DNA of 58,674 bases, taken from assembly GCA_025964795.1 (NCBI GenBank), contig JAOPYC010000084.1, forward strand, positions 1 through 58,674, in the 5' to 3' direction. Below are positions 16,648-23,779 of this stretch, in pieces (within the stretch, counting starts at the first letter, position 1; the number at the start of each line of letters is the position of its first letter). The translations under genes were made by a program, and so were the position numbers. The notes under the pieces were generated by a model that worked only from the letters and a program-made list of their open reading frames with translations, was not told the origin of the DNA and ran no database searches. Origin of the DNA: Marmoricola sp. Lineage in GTDB: Bacteria; Actinomycetota; Actinomycetes; Propionibacteriales; Nocardioidaceae.

Positions 16648-16941
16648 TCAGGGCTGCCAGAACGCCTGCGGCATGTCCACGCGCCCCGACGGCCGCAGCG
16701 GGGTGCCCTCGTCGAGGTAGTGCGCCCGCGCCTCCTCGCCGTGGCTGGGTGGCAGCGACCCGTCCGCGCGGACGACGCGCCACCAGGTCACCGACCCGCC
16801 GTACTGCGACAGCACCCGGCCCACCCGGCGGGGCCCGCTGACCCCGACCCGGTCGGCGATCGCGCCGTAGCTGGTCACCCGGCCCGCCGGGATCTGCTCC
16901 ACGACGACGAGCACCGCCTCGACGAAGTCATCTGCGTCCAC
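16648..16941 (-). CDS. Alkyltransferase-like protein (ATL), MGMT fold without the reactive cysteine
   Basis: A 97-residue protein matching the C-terminal DNA-binding fold of O6-alkylguanine-DNA alkyltransferase, including PAGRVTSYGAIAD (about 18-30) and the arginine-finger helix region. Where transferases have PCHRV, this has TWWRV (52-56), so the acceptor cysteine is a tryptophan. ATL proteins bind O6-alkylguanine and recruit nucleotide excision repair rather than reversing damage. It sits next to adnAB as Rv3204 does in Mtb. The GTG at 16941 gives the usual family length of about 100. Confidence 0.88.
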   Translation of the reverse strand: MDADDFVEAVLVVVEQIPAGRVTSYGAIADRVGVSGPRRVGRVLSQYGGSVTWWRVVRADGSLPPSHGEEARAHYLDEGTPLRPSGRVDMPQAFWQP

Positions 16942-17003
16942 GGACGCATGCTCTCAGGCCGACGCCCCCGGGCAGGCGCGCCGACCTTGATGGGGAGTAA
17001 ATC

Positions 17004-17024
17004 TAGTACTTTGATAGACTAAGT
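17004..17024 (+). promoter_or_regulatory. AT-rich promoter/operator before the dioxygenase
   Basis: An unusually AT-rich stretch in a GC-rich genome, with TAGT (17004-17007) and ACTA (17018-17021) as inverted half-sites and TAGACT (17016-17021) as a possible -10. It lies about 50 bp upstream of the TauD-type gene. The regulator is unknown. Confidence 0.4.
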
Positions 17025-17070
17025 GCTTCACCAGCACGCGACCGACTTCCCGCACGCGAGAGGGCCCGAC

Positions 17071-18021
17071 ATGACGATCCAGTTCGACGCGCACACCGAG
17101 CACGTCTCGCCCCCGGCGGGCGCCGGCCCGGTCCGCGTCCGCAAGGTCGGCGGCCGCATCGGCGCCGTGGTCGAAGGGGTCCGCCTCGACGGCAGCCTCG
17201 ACGAGTCCACCGTCGCCCAGGTCCGCGCCGCCCTCCTCGAGCACAAGGTGCTCTTCTTCCGCGGCCAGCACCACCTCGACGACGACGCCCAGATCGCGTT
17301 CGCGGAGCTCCTCGGCCCGCTGACCACCGCGCACCCGACCGTGAACACCGGCAGCGCCCGCGTCCTGAGCGTGAAGGCCGACCGCGGGATGGCCGCCAAC
17401 TCCTGGCACACCGACGTCACCTTCGTCGACCGGGTCCCGGCGATCTCCGTGCTGCGCGGCGTCACCCTCCCGGCGTACGGCGGGACGACGAACTGGGCCA
17501 ACACCGTCACCGCCTTCGAGAGCCTGCCGGCACCGCTGAAGGCGCTCGTGGAGAGCCTGTGGGCCGTGCACACCAACGCCTACGACTACGCCCGCGACAC
17601 CGAGTCGGGCGAGGACGACGACGACTCCAACTTCAAGCGCGAGGAGTTCGAGTCGATCAAGTACGAGACCGAGCACCCGGTTGTCCGCGTGCATCCCGAG
17701 ACCGGCGAGCGCTCGCTCGTCCTCGGCCACTTCGTGAAGAAGTTCGTGGGGCTGAACAGCTCGGAGTCGGTGGCGCTCTTCAAGATCCTGCAGGACCGAA
17801 TCACCAAGCTCGAGAACACGGTGCGCTGGACCTGGGAGGCCGGCGACGTCGCGATGTGGGACAACCGCGCCACCCAGCACTGCGCGGTCGCCGACTTCGA
17901 CACCCAGCCCCGCGAGATGCGCCGGATCACCGTGGCCGGCGACGCCCGGTCTCCATCGACGGGACCCCGAGCGTCGTCCGCTCGGGCAACGCCGACCACT
18001 TCTCCGCGATCGACCACCTGA
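17071..18021 (+). CDS. TauD/TfdA-family Fe(II)/2-oxoglutarate dioxygenase, frameshifted near the C-terminus
   Basis: A 316-residue reading of a taurine dioxygenase-type enzyme. The metal ligands are visible: HTD (about 112-114) and the distal His in WDNRATQHC (about 270). The 2-oxoglutarate arginine is in MRRITVAGD (about 284). Such enzymes oxidise sulfonates or related side chains. The ATG at 17071 has GAGAGGG upstream. After GGCGAC at about 17943 the frame changes: the family-like tail [20 protein letters not shown] continues in another frame and stops at 18029. One missing base in GACG-CCCGG explains this. All catalytic residues precede the lesion, so activity is possible. Either a real mutation or an assembly error. 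Confidence 0.85.
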   Translation: MTIQFDAHTEHVSPPAGAGPVRVRKVGGRIGAVVEGVRLDGSLDESTVAQVRAALLEHKVLFFRGQHHLDDDAQIAFAELLGPLTTAHPTVNTGSARVLSVKADRGMAANSWHTDVTFVDRVPAISVLRGVTLPAYGGTTNWANTVTAFESLPAPLKALVESLWAVHTNAYDYARDTESGEDDDDSNFKREEFESIKYETEHPVVRVHPETGERSLVLGHFVKKFVGLNSSESVALFKILQDRITKLENTVRWTWEAGDVAMWDNRATQHCAVADFDTQPREMRRITVAGDARSPSTGPRASSARATPTTSPRSTT

Positions 18022-18047
18022 TCACCTGAGCACCTGCCCGCGCAGCA

Positions 18048-18085
18048 CGACGCCCCGCCCTCCCGTGCGAGAGAGCGGGGCGTCG
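18048..18085. terminator. Bidirectional hairpin between convergent genes
   Basis: An 11-bp perfect stem (CGACGCCCCGC, 18048-18058, with 18075-18085) and a 16-nt loop, between the dioxygenase and the minus-strand protease gene. Confidence 0.75.
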
Positions 18086-18117
18086 GTGTCTCTCCCTGCG
18101 ATACCCGTCCGAGTGCG

Positions 18118-18984
18118 TCAGAGAATCGGGTTGAACGGCTCGGTGCCCAGCGCCAGGGTCAGCCCGGAGATCCCGGAGTGTGCCTGCGCGAACGCGAGCT
18201 CCTTGGCGAGGTCGCCGATGTTGTTCGACGCCGGCAGCGGGGCCAGGCCGAGCGTCGAGAGCACGCCCACCGCCTTGCCACCCGCGGACAGGAAGCCGGA
18301 GCCCGAGTCTCCCGGGACGCCCGGCGTCACGGTGTAGAGCGGGTGGCTCCAGCCACCGTCGGCGGCGTCGTCACCCAGGCTGATGCCGGTGTGCGGGGAC
18401 AGCGGCGTGAGCCCGGCGCGCAGGCTGGAGTTGCCGAAGGTCCACACGCGGTCGCCGGCCTTGGTGCCGTCGGTGTCGATGCCGGTCGGGCCGCCCCAGA
18501 AGGGCACCGACGGGTTGACCTTGGAGACGTCCGCGGCGTCGACCTTGACCAGCGCCAGGTCGTTGTAGGCGCAGGTGTTGGCGTCCTTGGTGCCGAGCGC
18601 GTGCTCGGTGATCCACGAGCTGTAGGCCAGCGTGCCGTGGCCGACCGCGGTGCCCTCGGAGGCGAGGTTGCCGTCGTTGGTGAACGTCACCTGCGTGCCG
18701 AGCGGGACCGAGTCGACGTTGCAGCCGTTGGTGTCGGTCGACGCGCCCTTGCCGGCGCAGTGGGCGGCGTACCCGACATAGACGCCGCCGGCTGAGTCGG
18801 TGTAGACGAAGTTGGCGGTGCACTGGGCGCCGTCGGTGTACATCATCGTGCCGGGGTGGATCGCGGCCGAGTCGGCGGGCGCCCACGACGGGGCGGCCTC
18901 TGCGGACCCCGTGGACGCGGTCAGGCTGGCGGCAGCGATGAGCGCCGAGGCACCGGTGGCCAGGAGGGTGCGGGACAAGCGCAT
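18118..18984 (-). CDS. Secreted chymotrypsin-family serine protease
   Basis: A 288-residue exported protein. Residues 1-30 form a signal peptide ending in AEA. The catalytic triad is visible as His in GYAAHCAG (about 73), Asp in AYNDLALVKV (about 143) and Ser in GVPGDSGSGF (about 229). Paired cysteines near the His suggest a disulfide. No known physiological substrate; it is not membrane-anchored. The ATG at 18984 has GAAAGG seven bases upstream. That ribosome-binding site lies in a structured leader (18991-19072), so translation may be controlled. Confidence 0.88.
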   Translation of the reverse strand: MRLSRTLLATGASALIAAASLTASTGSAEAAPSWAPADSAAIHPGTMMYTDGAQCTANFVYTDSAGGVYVGYAAHCAGKGASTDTNGCNVDSVPLGTQVTFTNDGNLASEGTAVGHGTLAYSSWITEHALGTKDANTCAYNDLALVKVDAADVSKVNPSVPFWGGPTGIDTDGTKAGDRVWTFGNSSLRAGLTPLSPHTGISLGDDAADGGWSHPLYTVTPGVPGDSGSGFLSAGGKAVGVLSTLGLAPLPASNNIGDLAKELAFAQAHSGISGLTLALGTEPFNPIL

Positions 18985-18990
18985 GGAGGA

Positions 18991-19072
18991 ACCTTTCGGT
19001 CTGCGGTGTGAGCAACGTTCATGTGCTCAACGCCACACCCCTGCCCGGGTTACGGCCCCGGGCCCGAAAGGT
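18991..19072 (-). promoter_or_regulatory. Structured 5' leader that can sequester the protease ribosome-binding site
   Basis: On the minus strand a closing helix pairs ACCTTTCGG (19064-19072) with CCGAAAGGT (18991-18999), which contains the ribosome-binding site. Inside lie a perfect 7-bp hairpin (GCCCGGG/CCCGGGC, 19043-19063, loop 7 nt) and a second arm (GGTGTG/CACACC and TGAGCA/TGCTCA, 19005-19039). This makes a three-way junction typical of translational switches. It could instead help terminate moeZ, whose stop is just upstream. Confidence 0.5.
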
Positions 19073-19082
19073 CCCTCTCGGC

Positions 19083-20300
19083 TCAGTACGACGGCTGGGA
19101 CGGGTCGATCTGGTTGACCCAGGCCACCACGCCGCCGCCCACGTGCACGGCGTCGCCGTACCCGGCGCCCTTGAGCACCGCCAGCGCCTCCGCCGAGCGA
19201 ACGCCCGACTTGCAGTGCAGCACCACCGGCTTGTCCTGGGACAGCTGCGCGAACGCGTTGCCGTTGAGGAACTCGCCCTTGGGGATCAGGATCGAGCCGG
19301 GGATCCGGTTGATCTCGAACTCGTTCTGCTCACGCACGTCGACCAGCGTGAAGTCGCGCGACCCCTCGTCGCGCTCCTTGAGCATGTGCTCCAACGTGGT
19401 CACCGAGATCGTCGACCCGGCGGCCGCCTCGGAGGCCTCGTCGGACACGGCCCCGCAGAAGGTCTCGTAGTCGATCAGCTCGGTGACGGTGGCGTTCTCG
19501 CCGCACAGCGCGCAGTTGGGGTCCTTGCGCACCTTCAGGGTGCGCCACTCCAGCTCGAGGGCGTCGTAGATGACCAGCTTGCCGACGGCCGGGTCGCCGA
19601 TGCCGGCGAGCAGCTTGATCGCCTCGTTGACCTGGATCGAGCCGATGCTCGCGCACAGGACGCCGAGGACGCCGCCCTCGGCGCAGCTCGGCACCATGCC
19701 GGGCGGCGGGGGCTCGGGGTAGAGGCAGCGGTAGCAGGGGGCCTCCGCGCTGGAGCCGTCCTCGTTGGTCAGCGTCGGCCAGAACACGCTGGCCTGGCCG
19801 TCGAAGCGGTAGATCGAGCCCCACACGTAGGGGATGTTCAAGAAGTACGCCGCGTCGTTGACCATGTAGCGCGTGGCGAAGTTGTCGGTGCCGTCGACGA
19901 TCAGGTCGTAGTCCTTGAAGATCTCCAGGACGTTGTCGTTGTCGAGGCGCTCGTTGTGCACGATCACGTTGACCAGCGGGTTGGTCTCGACCAGGGACTC
20001 CTTCGCGGAGACCGCCTTCGACTTCCCGATGTCGGACTGACCGTGGATGATCTGGCGCTGCAGGTTGGACTCGTCGACCTCGTCGAACTCGGCGATGCCG
20101 AGCGTGCCGACCCCGGCGGCGGCCAGGTAGAGGAGGGCCGGGCTGCCGAGGCCGCCGGCGCCGATGACCAGGACGCGGGCGTTCTTCAGCCGCTTCTGAC
20201 CGGTCATGCCGACGTCGGGGATGATCAGGTGCCGGCTGTAGCGGCGTACCTCGTCGATGGTCAGCTCTGCGGCGGGCTCGACCAGTGGGGGAAGTGACAC
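19083..20300 (-). CDS. moeZ: MoeZ/MoeB-type adenylyltransferase-sulfurtransferase
   Basis: A 405-residue fusion of an E1-like ThiF domain and a C-terminal rhodanese domain. It shows the ATP site GAGGLGS (about 50-56), zinc cysteines (CYRC about 193-196 and CALC further on) and the rhodanese active loop LHCKSGVRSAE (about 360-370). It activates ubiquitin-like sulfur carriers (for example MoaD, CysO) by adenylation and thiocarboxylation for molybdopterin and cysteine synthesis. The GTG at 20300 has GAGGAG eight bases upstream; the longer reading to 20429 is rejected. It is the counterpart of Rv3206c. A SigH/SigR-like promoter precedes it. Confidence 0.92.
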   Translation of the reverse strand: MSLPPLVEPAAELTIDEVRRYSRHLIIPDVGMTGQKRLKNARVLVIGAGGLGSPALLYLAAAGVGTLGIAEFDEVDESNLQRQIIHGQSDIGKSKAVSAKESLVETNPLVNVIVHNERLDNDNVLEIFKDYDLIVDGTDNFATRYMVNDAAYFLNIPYVWGSIYRFDGQASVFWPTLTNEDGSSAEAPCYRCLYPEPPPPGMVPSCAEGGVLGVLCASIGSIQVNEAIKLLAGIGDPAVGKLVIYDALELEWRTLKVRKDPNCALCGENATVTELIDYETFCGAVSDEASEAAAGSTISVTTLEHMLKERDEGSRDFTLVDVREQNEFEINRIPGSILIPKGEFLNGNAFAQLSQDKPVVLHCKSGVRSAEALAVLKGAGYGDAVHVGGGVVAWVNQIDPSQPSY

Positions 20301-20366
20301 GACTTCGTCTCCTCGTGTGTGGCTGAAAGGTTCGGGCGGACCCGGCGCGGCGGGTCCATGGGGAGG

Positions 20367-20393
20367 AACACCACCGCTCCCTGCCATGTTCCC
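20367..20393 (-). promoter_or_regulatory. SigH/SigR-type promoter of moeZ
   Basis: Minus strand GGGAACA (20387-20393), a 17-nt spacer, then GTT (20367-20369). This fits the thiol-stress sigma factor consensus GGAA(C/T)-N17/18-GTT. moeB/moeZ is, from memory, a known target of SigR/SigH in other actinobacteria. The 16-nt block 20387-20402 recurs upstream of sigE. Confidence 0.6.
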
Positions 20394-20457
20394 TGCCGTG
20401 CGTACGCGGCCCTGACAACTGCCCGCCATCCGGACAGGCCCCGGGGTCGCCTGCTTG

Positions 20458-20463
20458 TAGGCT
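20458..20463 (+). promoter_or_regulatory. -10 box for a leaderless TetR mRNA
   Basis: TAGGCT, 7 nt, then GTG at 20471. No Shine-Dalgarno sequence is present in the gap. Confidence 0.55.
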
Positions 20464-20470
20464 TCCCTGC

Positions 20471-21166
20471 GTGAGCACGTTCGAGGAACCCCGGCAGCAG
20501 CGCCGGACCGACGACCGGGTCCAGGCCGCCGCGCGCAGCGGCGCAGGATCCGCCCCGGTCCCCAAGAGCGTGCGGCTCCCCCGTCGCGCCCGCCGCGCCC
20601 AGCTGCTCACCGCGGCCCTCGAGGTCTTCGTGGCCCAGGGCTACCACGCTGCGGCGATGGACGATATCGCCGAACGCGCGGGTGTCTCCAAGCCGGTGCT
20701 CTACCAGCACTTCCCGGGCAAGCTCGAGCTCTACGTCGCACTGCTCGACCAGTCCTGCGACACGATCATCGAGGCCTGCTCGAAGGCGCTCGAGTCCACC
20801 GAGGACAACAAGCTGCGCGTGGCCGCGACGATGCACGCGTTCTACGACTACGTCGCCAGTGCCGAGGGCGCGTTCCGGCTGGTGTTCGAGTCGGACCTGA
20901 CCAACGAGCCGGCCGTGCGCGCCCGCGTCGACCGGGTGACGGTCGAGTGCGCCAAGCTGATCGCCCACGTCATCGCCGACGACACCGGCCTCACCGCTGA
21001 GCAGTCACAGCTGCTCGCGGTCTCGCTGGTGGGCATGGGCCAGGTCAGCGCCCGCTTCTGGCTCACCGAGAACGGCCCGATCGACCAGGCGGAGGCGGCC
21101 TCCCTCGTGGCCGGCCTGGCCTGGCGCGGCATCCGTGGCTACCCCCGCACCGACGAGCACCGCTGA
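20471..21166 (+). CDS. TetR-family transcriptional regulator
   Basis: A 231-residue regulator with the TetR helix-turn-helix at about residues 40-90 (AALEVFVAQGYHAAAMDDIA, then GVSKPVLYQHFPGKLELY). An N-terminal basic extension of about 38 residues precedes it. The ligand domain is helical and unrecognised. The gene is the positional counterpart of Rv3208 and precedes DUF3107, as in mycobacteria. The GTG at 20471 lies 7 nt after a TAGGCT box. It is divergent from moeZ, with 170 bp between them, and could regulate that gene. Confidence 0.9.
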   Translation: MSTFEEPRQQRRTDDRVQAAARSGAGSAPVPKSVRLPRRARRAQLLTAALEVFVAQGYHAAAMDDIAERAGVSKPVLYQHFPGKLELYVALLDQSCDTIIEACSKALESTEDNKLRVAATMHAFYDYVASAEGAFRLVFESDLTNEPAVRARVDRVTVECAKLIAHVIADDTGLTAEQSQLLAVSLVGMGQVSARFWLTENGPIDQAEAASLVAGLAWRGIRGYPRTDEHR

Positions 21167-21245
21167 CCGCGGCTCCCCGGCGTCAGGCGCTGCCTGACAG
21201 AGTTGTCCCGAGCACGTTTCGAAGTCCACCTAGGAGGTCCTCCCC

Positions 21246-21467
21246 ATGGAGGTCAAGATCGGCGTCCAGAACGTCCAGCGCGAGATCACCATCGACACCA
21301 CCCTCGATGCCGACGGCGTTGAGAAGGCCGTGGCCGGCGCCCTCACGGAGGGCGGTGTCCTCGCCCTCACCGACGCCAAGGGCCGGCGCATCGTCGTCCC
21401 CGGCGCCAAGCTCGCCTACGTCGACATCTCGACGAGCGTCACCGGCCAGGTCGGCTTCCGCTCCTGA
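21246..21467 (+). CDS. DUF3107 protein (TB9.4-like)
   Basis: A 73-residue protein matching DUF3107, the family of Rv3208A (TB9.4). It is a small alpha/beta protein of unknown function. A strong CTAGGAGGTCC ribosome-binding site precedes the ATG. It lies 79 bp after the TetR gene and is followed by a strong hairpin. Confidence 0.88.
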   Translation: MEVKIGVQNVQREITIDTTLDADGVEKAVAGALTEGGVLALTDAKGRRIVVPGAKLAYVDISTSVTGQVGFRS

Positions 21468-21507
21468 GCGTGACGCCCACCCGGCGCATCTGAAGGACCC
21501 GCAACCG

Positions 21508-21547
21508 CCGAGCCGTCGCACCTGAGGTTCCAGGTGCGACGGCTCGG
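21508..21547. terminator. Strong hairpin terminator between convergent genes
   Basis: A perfect 17-bp stem (21508-21524 with 21531-21547) with a six-base loop AGGTTC, followed by tgctgttg. It separates DUF3107 from the minus-strand exporter and would work in both directions. Confidence 0.85.
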
Positions 21548-21556
21548 TGCTGTTGC

Positions 21557-23137
21557 TCAGACGAGCGCGTCCTCCAGCTCCTCGGCCTCGGCCGGCTCCT
21601 CCTTGCGGATGGTGGTGCGCAGCTCGGTCACCGGCATCAGTGCGACGGCGACGAAGGTCAGCACGGCGATCACGCCGGCGATCAGGAAGATCCGCCCGGT
21701 GGCGTCGGCGTACGCCGTCCGCACGATCCCGGCCACCGCCGGCGGCAGCTTGTCGAAGTCCAGCGTGCTGCCCGTGCCCTGGCCGGAGGCCGGGATCCCG
21801 GCCTGGGCCATCCCCGCCGCGATCTTGTCCGTGACCCGGCTGGCCAGCAGCGCGCCGAGCGCCGCGACGCCGATGGTGCCGCCCAGCGAGCGGAAGAAGC
21901 TGACGGTGCCGCTGGCCGCACCCACGTCGGTGACGTCGACCGTGTTCTGCACGACGAGCACGAGGTTCTGCATCAGCGCGCCGGTGCCCAGTCCCATCAG
22001 CACCATGAAGGCGCTCAGGTGCCACAGCGGCGTGGCGTGGGTGATGGTTCCCATCAGGGACAGGCCCAGCACCAGCACCGCGGAGCCGGCGAGCATGATG
22101 CCCTTCCAGCGGCCGGTGCGGGTGATGTACTGCCCGGCCCCGGTGGCGCCGACCATGTTGCCCGCGATCAGCGGCAACATCAGCAGGCCGGCCTCGGTGG
22201 GGCTGTGGTCGCGGGCGACCTGGAAGTACTGGCTGAGGAACACCGAGGCGCCGAACTGGGCGACGCCGACGGCGAGGCTGCCCAGGATGGCCAGCTGGGT
22301 GATCCGCGACTTCAGGATCCGCGGCGGCACCAGGGCGTCCGGGTGGCTGCGCTCCACGAAGATCGCGGCGACCAGGGCCACCAGGGCGGCGCCCAGGAAC
22401 TCGGCGGTCTCCACGGACCACCAGGCGAAGTCGTTGCCGGCGAACGAGACCCAGACCAGCGGCAGGCTGGCGGCGATGGTGATGAACAGTGCGCCCCAGT
22501 AGTCGATCCTCACCTCACGGCGGATGGTCTCCAGGTGCAGGAACTTCTGCAGCATCACCAGGCCGAGGAGGGCGAACGGGATCGCGATCCAGAAGCACCA
22601 GCGCCAGCCGAAGGCGTCCACGACGACGCCGCCGAGCAGCGGGCCGGAGACGGTGGCGACGGCCATCGTGGCGGCGAGGTAGCCGCTGTAGCGACCGCGC
22701 TGCCGCGGCGGGATGATCGAGCCGAGGATCGACTGGGCCAGCGACACGAGGCCGCCCATGCCCAGGCCCTGGACCGCGCGGGCGGCGAGCAGCTCCGGGA
22801 CGTTCTGGACGGCACCGGCGGCCAGCGAGCCGACCAGGAAGATCACGATCGCGAGCTGGACCAGGAACTTCTTGTTGTAGAGGTCCGAGAACTTGCTCCA
22901 GATCGGGCTGGTCACGGTCATCGCCAGCAGCGAGGCCGTGACGACCCAGGTGTACTGCGTCTGCGTGCCGTCGAGGTCGGCGATGATCGTCGGCAGCGCC
23001 GTGGAGACGATCGTCGCGCTGACGATGGCGACGAAGAGCGCGGACATCAGGCCGACGAGGACCTCGACGATCTCGCGGTGGCTCATCTCGTCGTTCTTCG
23101 TCCCGGCCGCGCGGGCCGGCGTGGTGGTGTCAGACAT
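21557..23137 (-). CDS. DHA2-family drug:H+ antiporter (14-TM MFS)
   Basis: A 526-residue EmrB/QacA-type major facilitator with about 14 predicted membrane segments. Motif A is seen as GKFSDLYNKKF-like (WSKFSDLYNKKF, about 82-93) and motif C-type GPLLGGVVVDAFGWRW near residues 170-185. It would export drugs or toxic organics. Of two possible starts, ATG 23137 is preferred because AAGG is six bases upstream; ATG 23143 has no room for one. It overlaps the MarR gene by 8 bp, so the pair is an operon controlled by the MarR protein. Confidence 0.92.
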   Translation of the reverse strand: MSDTTTPARAAGTKNDEMSHREIVEVLVGLMSALFVAIVSATIVSTALPTIIADLDGTQTQYTWVVTASLLAMTVTSPIWSKFSDLYNKKFLVQLAIVIFLVGSLAAGAVQNVPELLAARAVQGLGMGGLVSLAQSILGSIIPPRQRGRYSGYLAATMAVATVSGPLLGGVVVDAFGWRWCFWIAIPFALLGLVMLQKFLHLETIRREVRIDYWGALFITIAASLPLVWVSFAGNDFAWWSVETAEFLGAALVALVAAIFVERSHPDALVPPRILKSRITQLAILGSLAVGVAQFGASVFLSQYFQVARDHSPTEAGLLMLPLIAGNMVGATGAGQYITRTGRWKGIMLAGSAVLVLGLSLMGTITHATPLWHLSAFMVLMGLGTGALMQNLVLVVQNTVDVTDVGAASGTVSFFRSLGGTIGVAALGALLASRVTDKIAAGMAQAGIPASGQGTGSTLDFDKLPPAVAGIVRTAYADATGRIFLIAGVIAVLTFVAVALMPVTELRTTIRKEEPAEAEELEDALV

Positions 23138-23648
23138 GTGCATCCTTGCTGGGTTCGGTGTGTTCGGTGTTCTCGGCGGTGCGGGTGTCGGGGGTGTCGT
23201 TGAGGCGGTCGGCGAGGTCACCTACGACGGTCGCGGCGTGCTCGATCGCGTCTAGGTCCCACTCGGTGAGCCGGGTGGCGAGCGCCTCGCACATCGCCGT
23301 GCGGGCCTGCAGCAGCCGCTCGTGGCCCAGGGCCGTGGCCCTGATCTGCTCCGCACGACGGTCCGCGGGATCGACGCACCGGGCGATCAGGCCCAGCCGG
23401 TCGAGGGAGGCGAGCTGCCGGCTGACCACGGAGGGGTCCACGCCGAGCGTCGAGGCGATCTGCCCCGGCCGGGTGCCGTCCTGCCGAGCGACGAGGCCCA
23501 GGGTGACGATGTCCCCCTGGCTCAGGTCCCGGACCGCGTGCCGCCAGTCTCCCGACCGTGACCGCATCGCCCGCCCGAACTGCATGACCCCGTCGAAGAG
23601 CACCTGGACCGCCTCGGCCCGGGTCGTCTCGTCGTTAATAGTTGTCAT
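23130..23648 (-). CDS. MarR-family repressor of the exporter
   Basis: A 172-residue MarR protein: winged helix at about 45-105 (QIASTLGVDPSVVSRQLASL as recognition helix, then wing RCVDPADRRAEQI). The ATG at 23648 lies exactly 7 nt after TAGAAT, so the mRNA is probably leaderless. A perfect dyad (23651-23672) overlaps the -10 and start site. The gene is the first of an operon with a DHA2 exporter, the common arrangement in which the drug relieves repression of its own pump. Confidence 0.92.
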   Translation of the reverse strand: MTTINDETTRAEAVQVLFDGVMQFGRAMRSRSGDWRHAVRDLSQGDIVTLGLVARQDGTRPGQIASTLGVDPSVVSRQLASLDRLGLIARCVDPADRRAEQIRATALGHERLLQARTAMCEALATRLTEWDLDAIEHAATVVGDLADRLNDTPDTRTAENTEHTEPSKDAHV

Positions 23649-23650
23649 GG

Positions 23651-23672
23651 CCAACATTCTAGGTACTGTTGG
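23651..23672 (-). promoter_or_regulatory. MarR operator and leaderless promoter
   Basis: CCAACA-N10-TGTTGG, a perfect inverted repeat across 22 bp, overlapping the minus-strand -10 box TAGAAT (23656-23661). A possible -35 TTGCTT lies 18 nt upstream of the -10. A wider ATAGTTG (23638-23644)/CAACTAT (23693-23699) pair flanks it. Confidence 0.7.
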
Positions 23673-23735
23673 TTGATGCAAGCAACTATGTGGGGTGTGA
23701 GGGCGGTCACGGACCGGAGCTGTCGGCGGAGGGGC

Positions 23736-23765
23736 CCCAGGACATTGCGAATGTCGCTAATGGGG
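23736..23765. repeat. Dispersed palindrome, copy 1 (3' of the ferritin-like gene)
   Basis: CCCAGGACATTGCGAATGTC followed by GCTAATGGGG: an inner GACATT-GCG-AATGTC hairpin flanked by CCC and GGGG arms. A near-identical copy is at 52606-52634. Both sit 14-17 nt past the stop of a minus-strand gene. Confidence 0.75.
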
Positions 23766-23779
23766 CTGCGGAACGCCCC

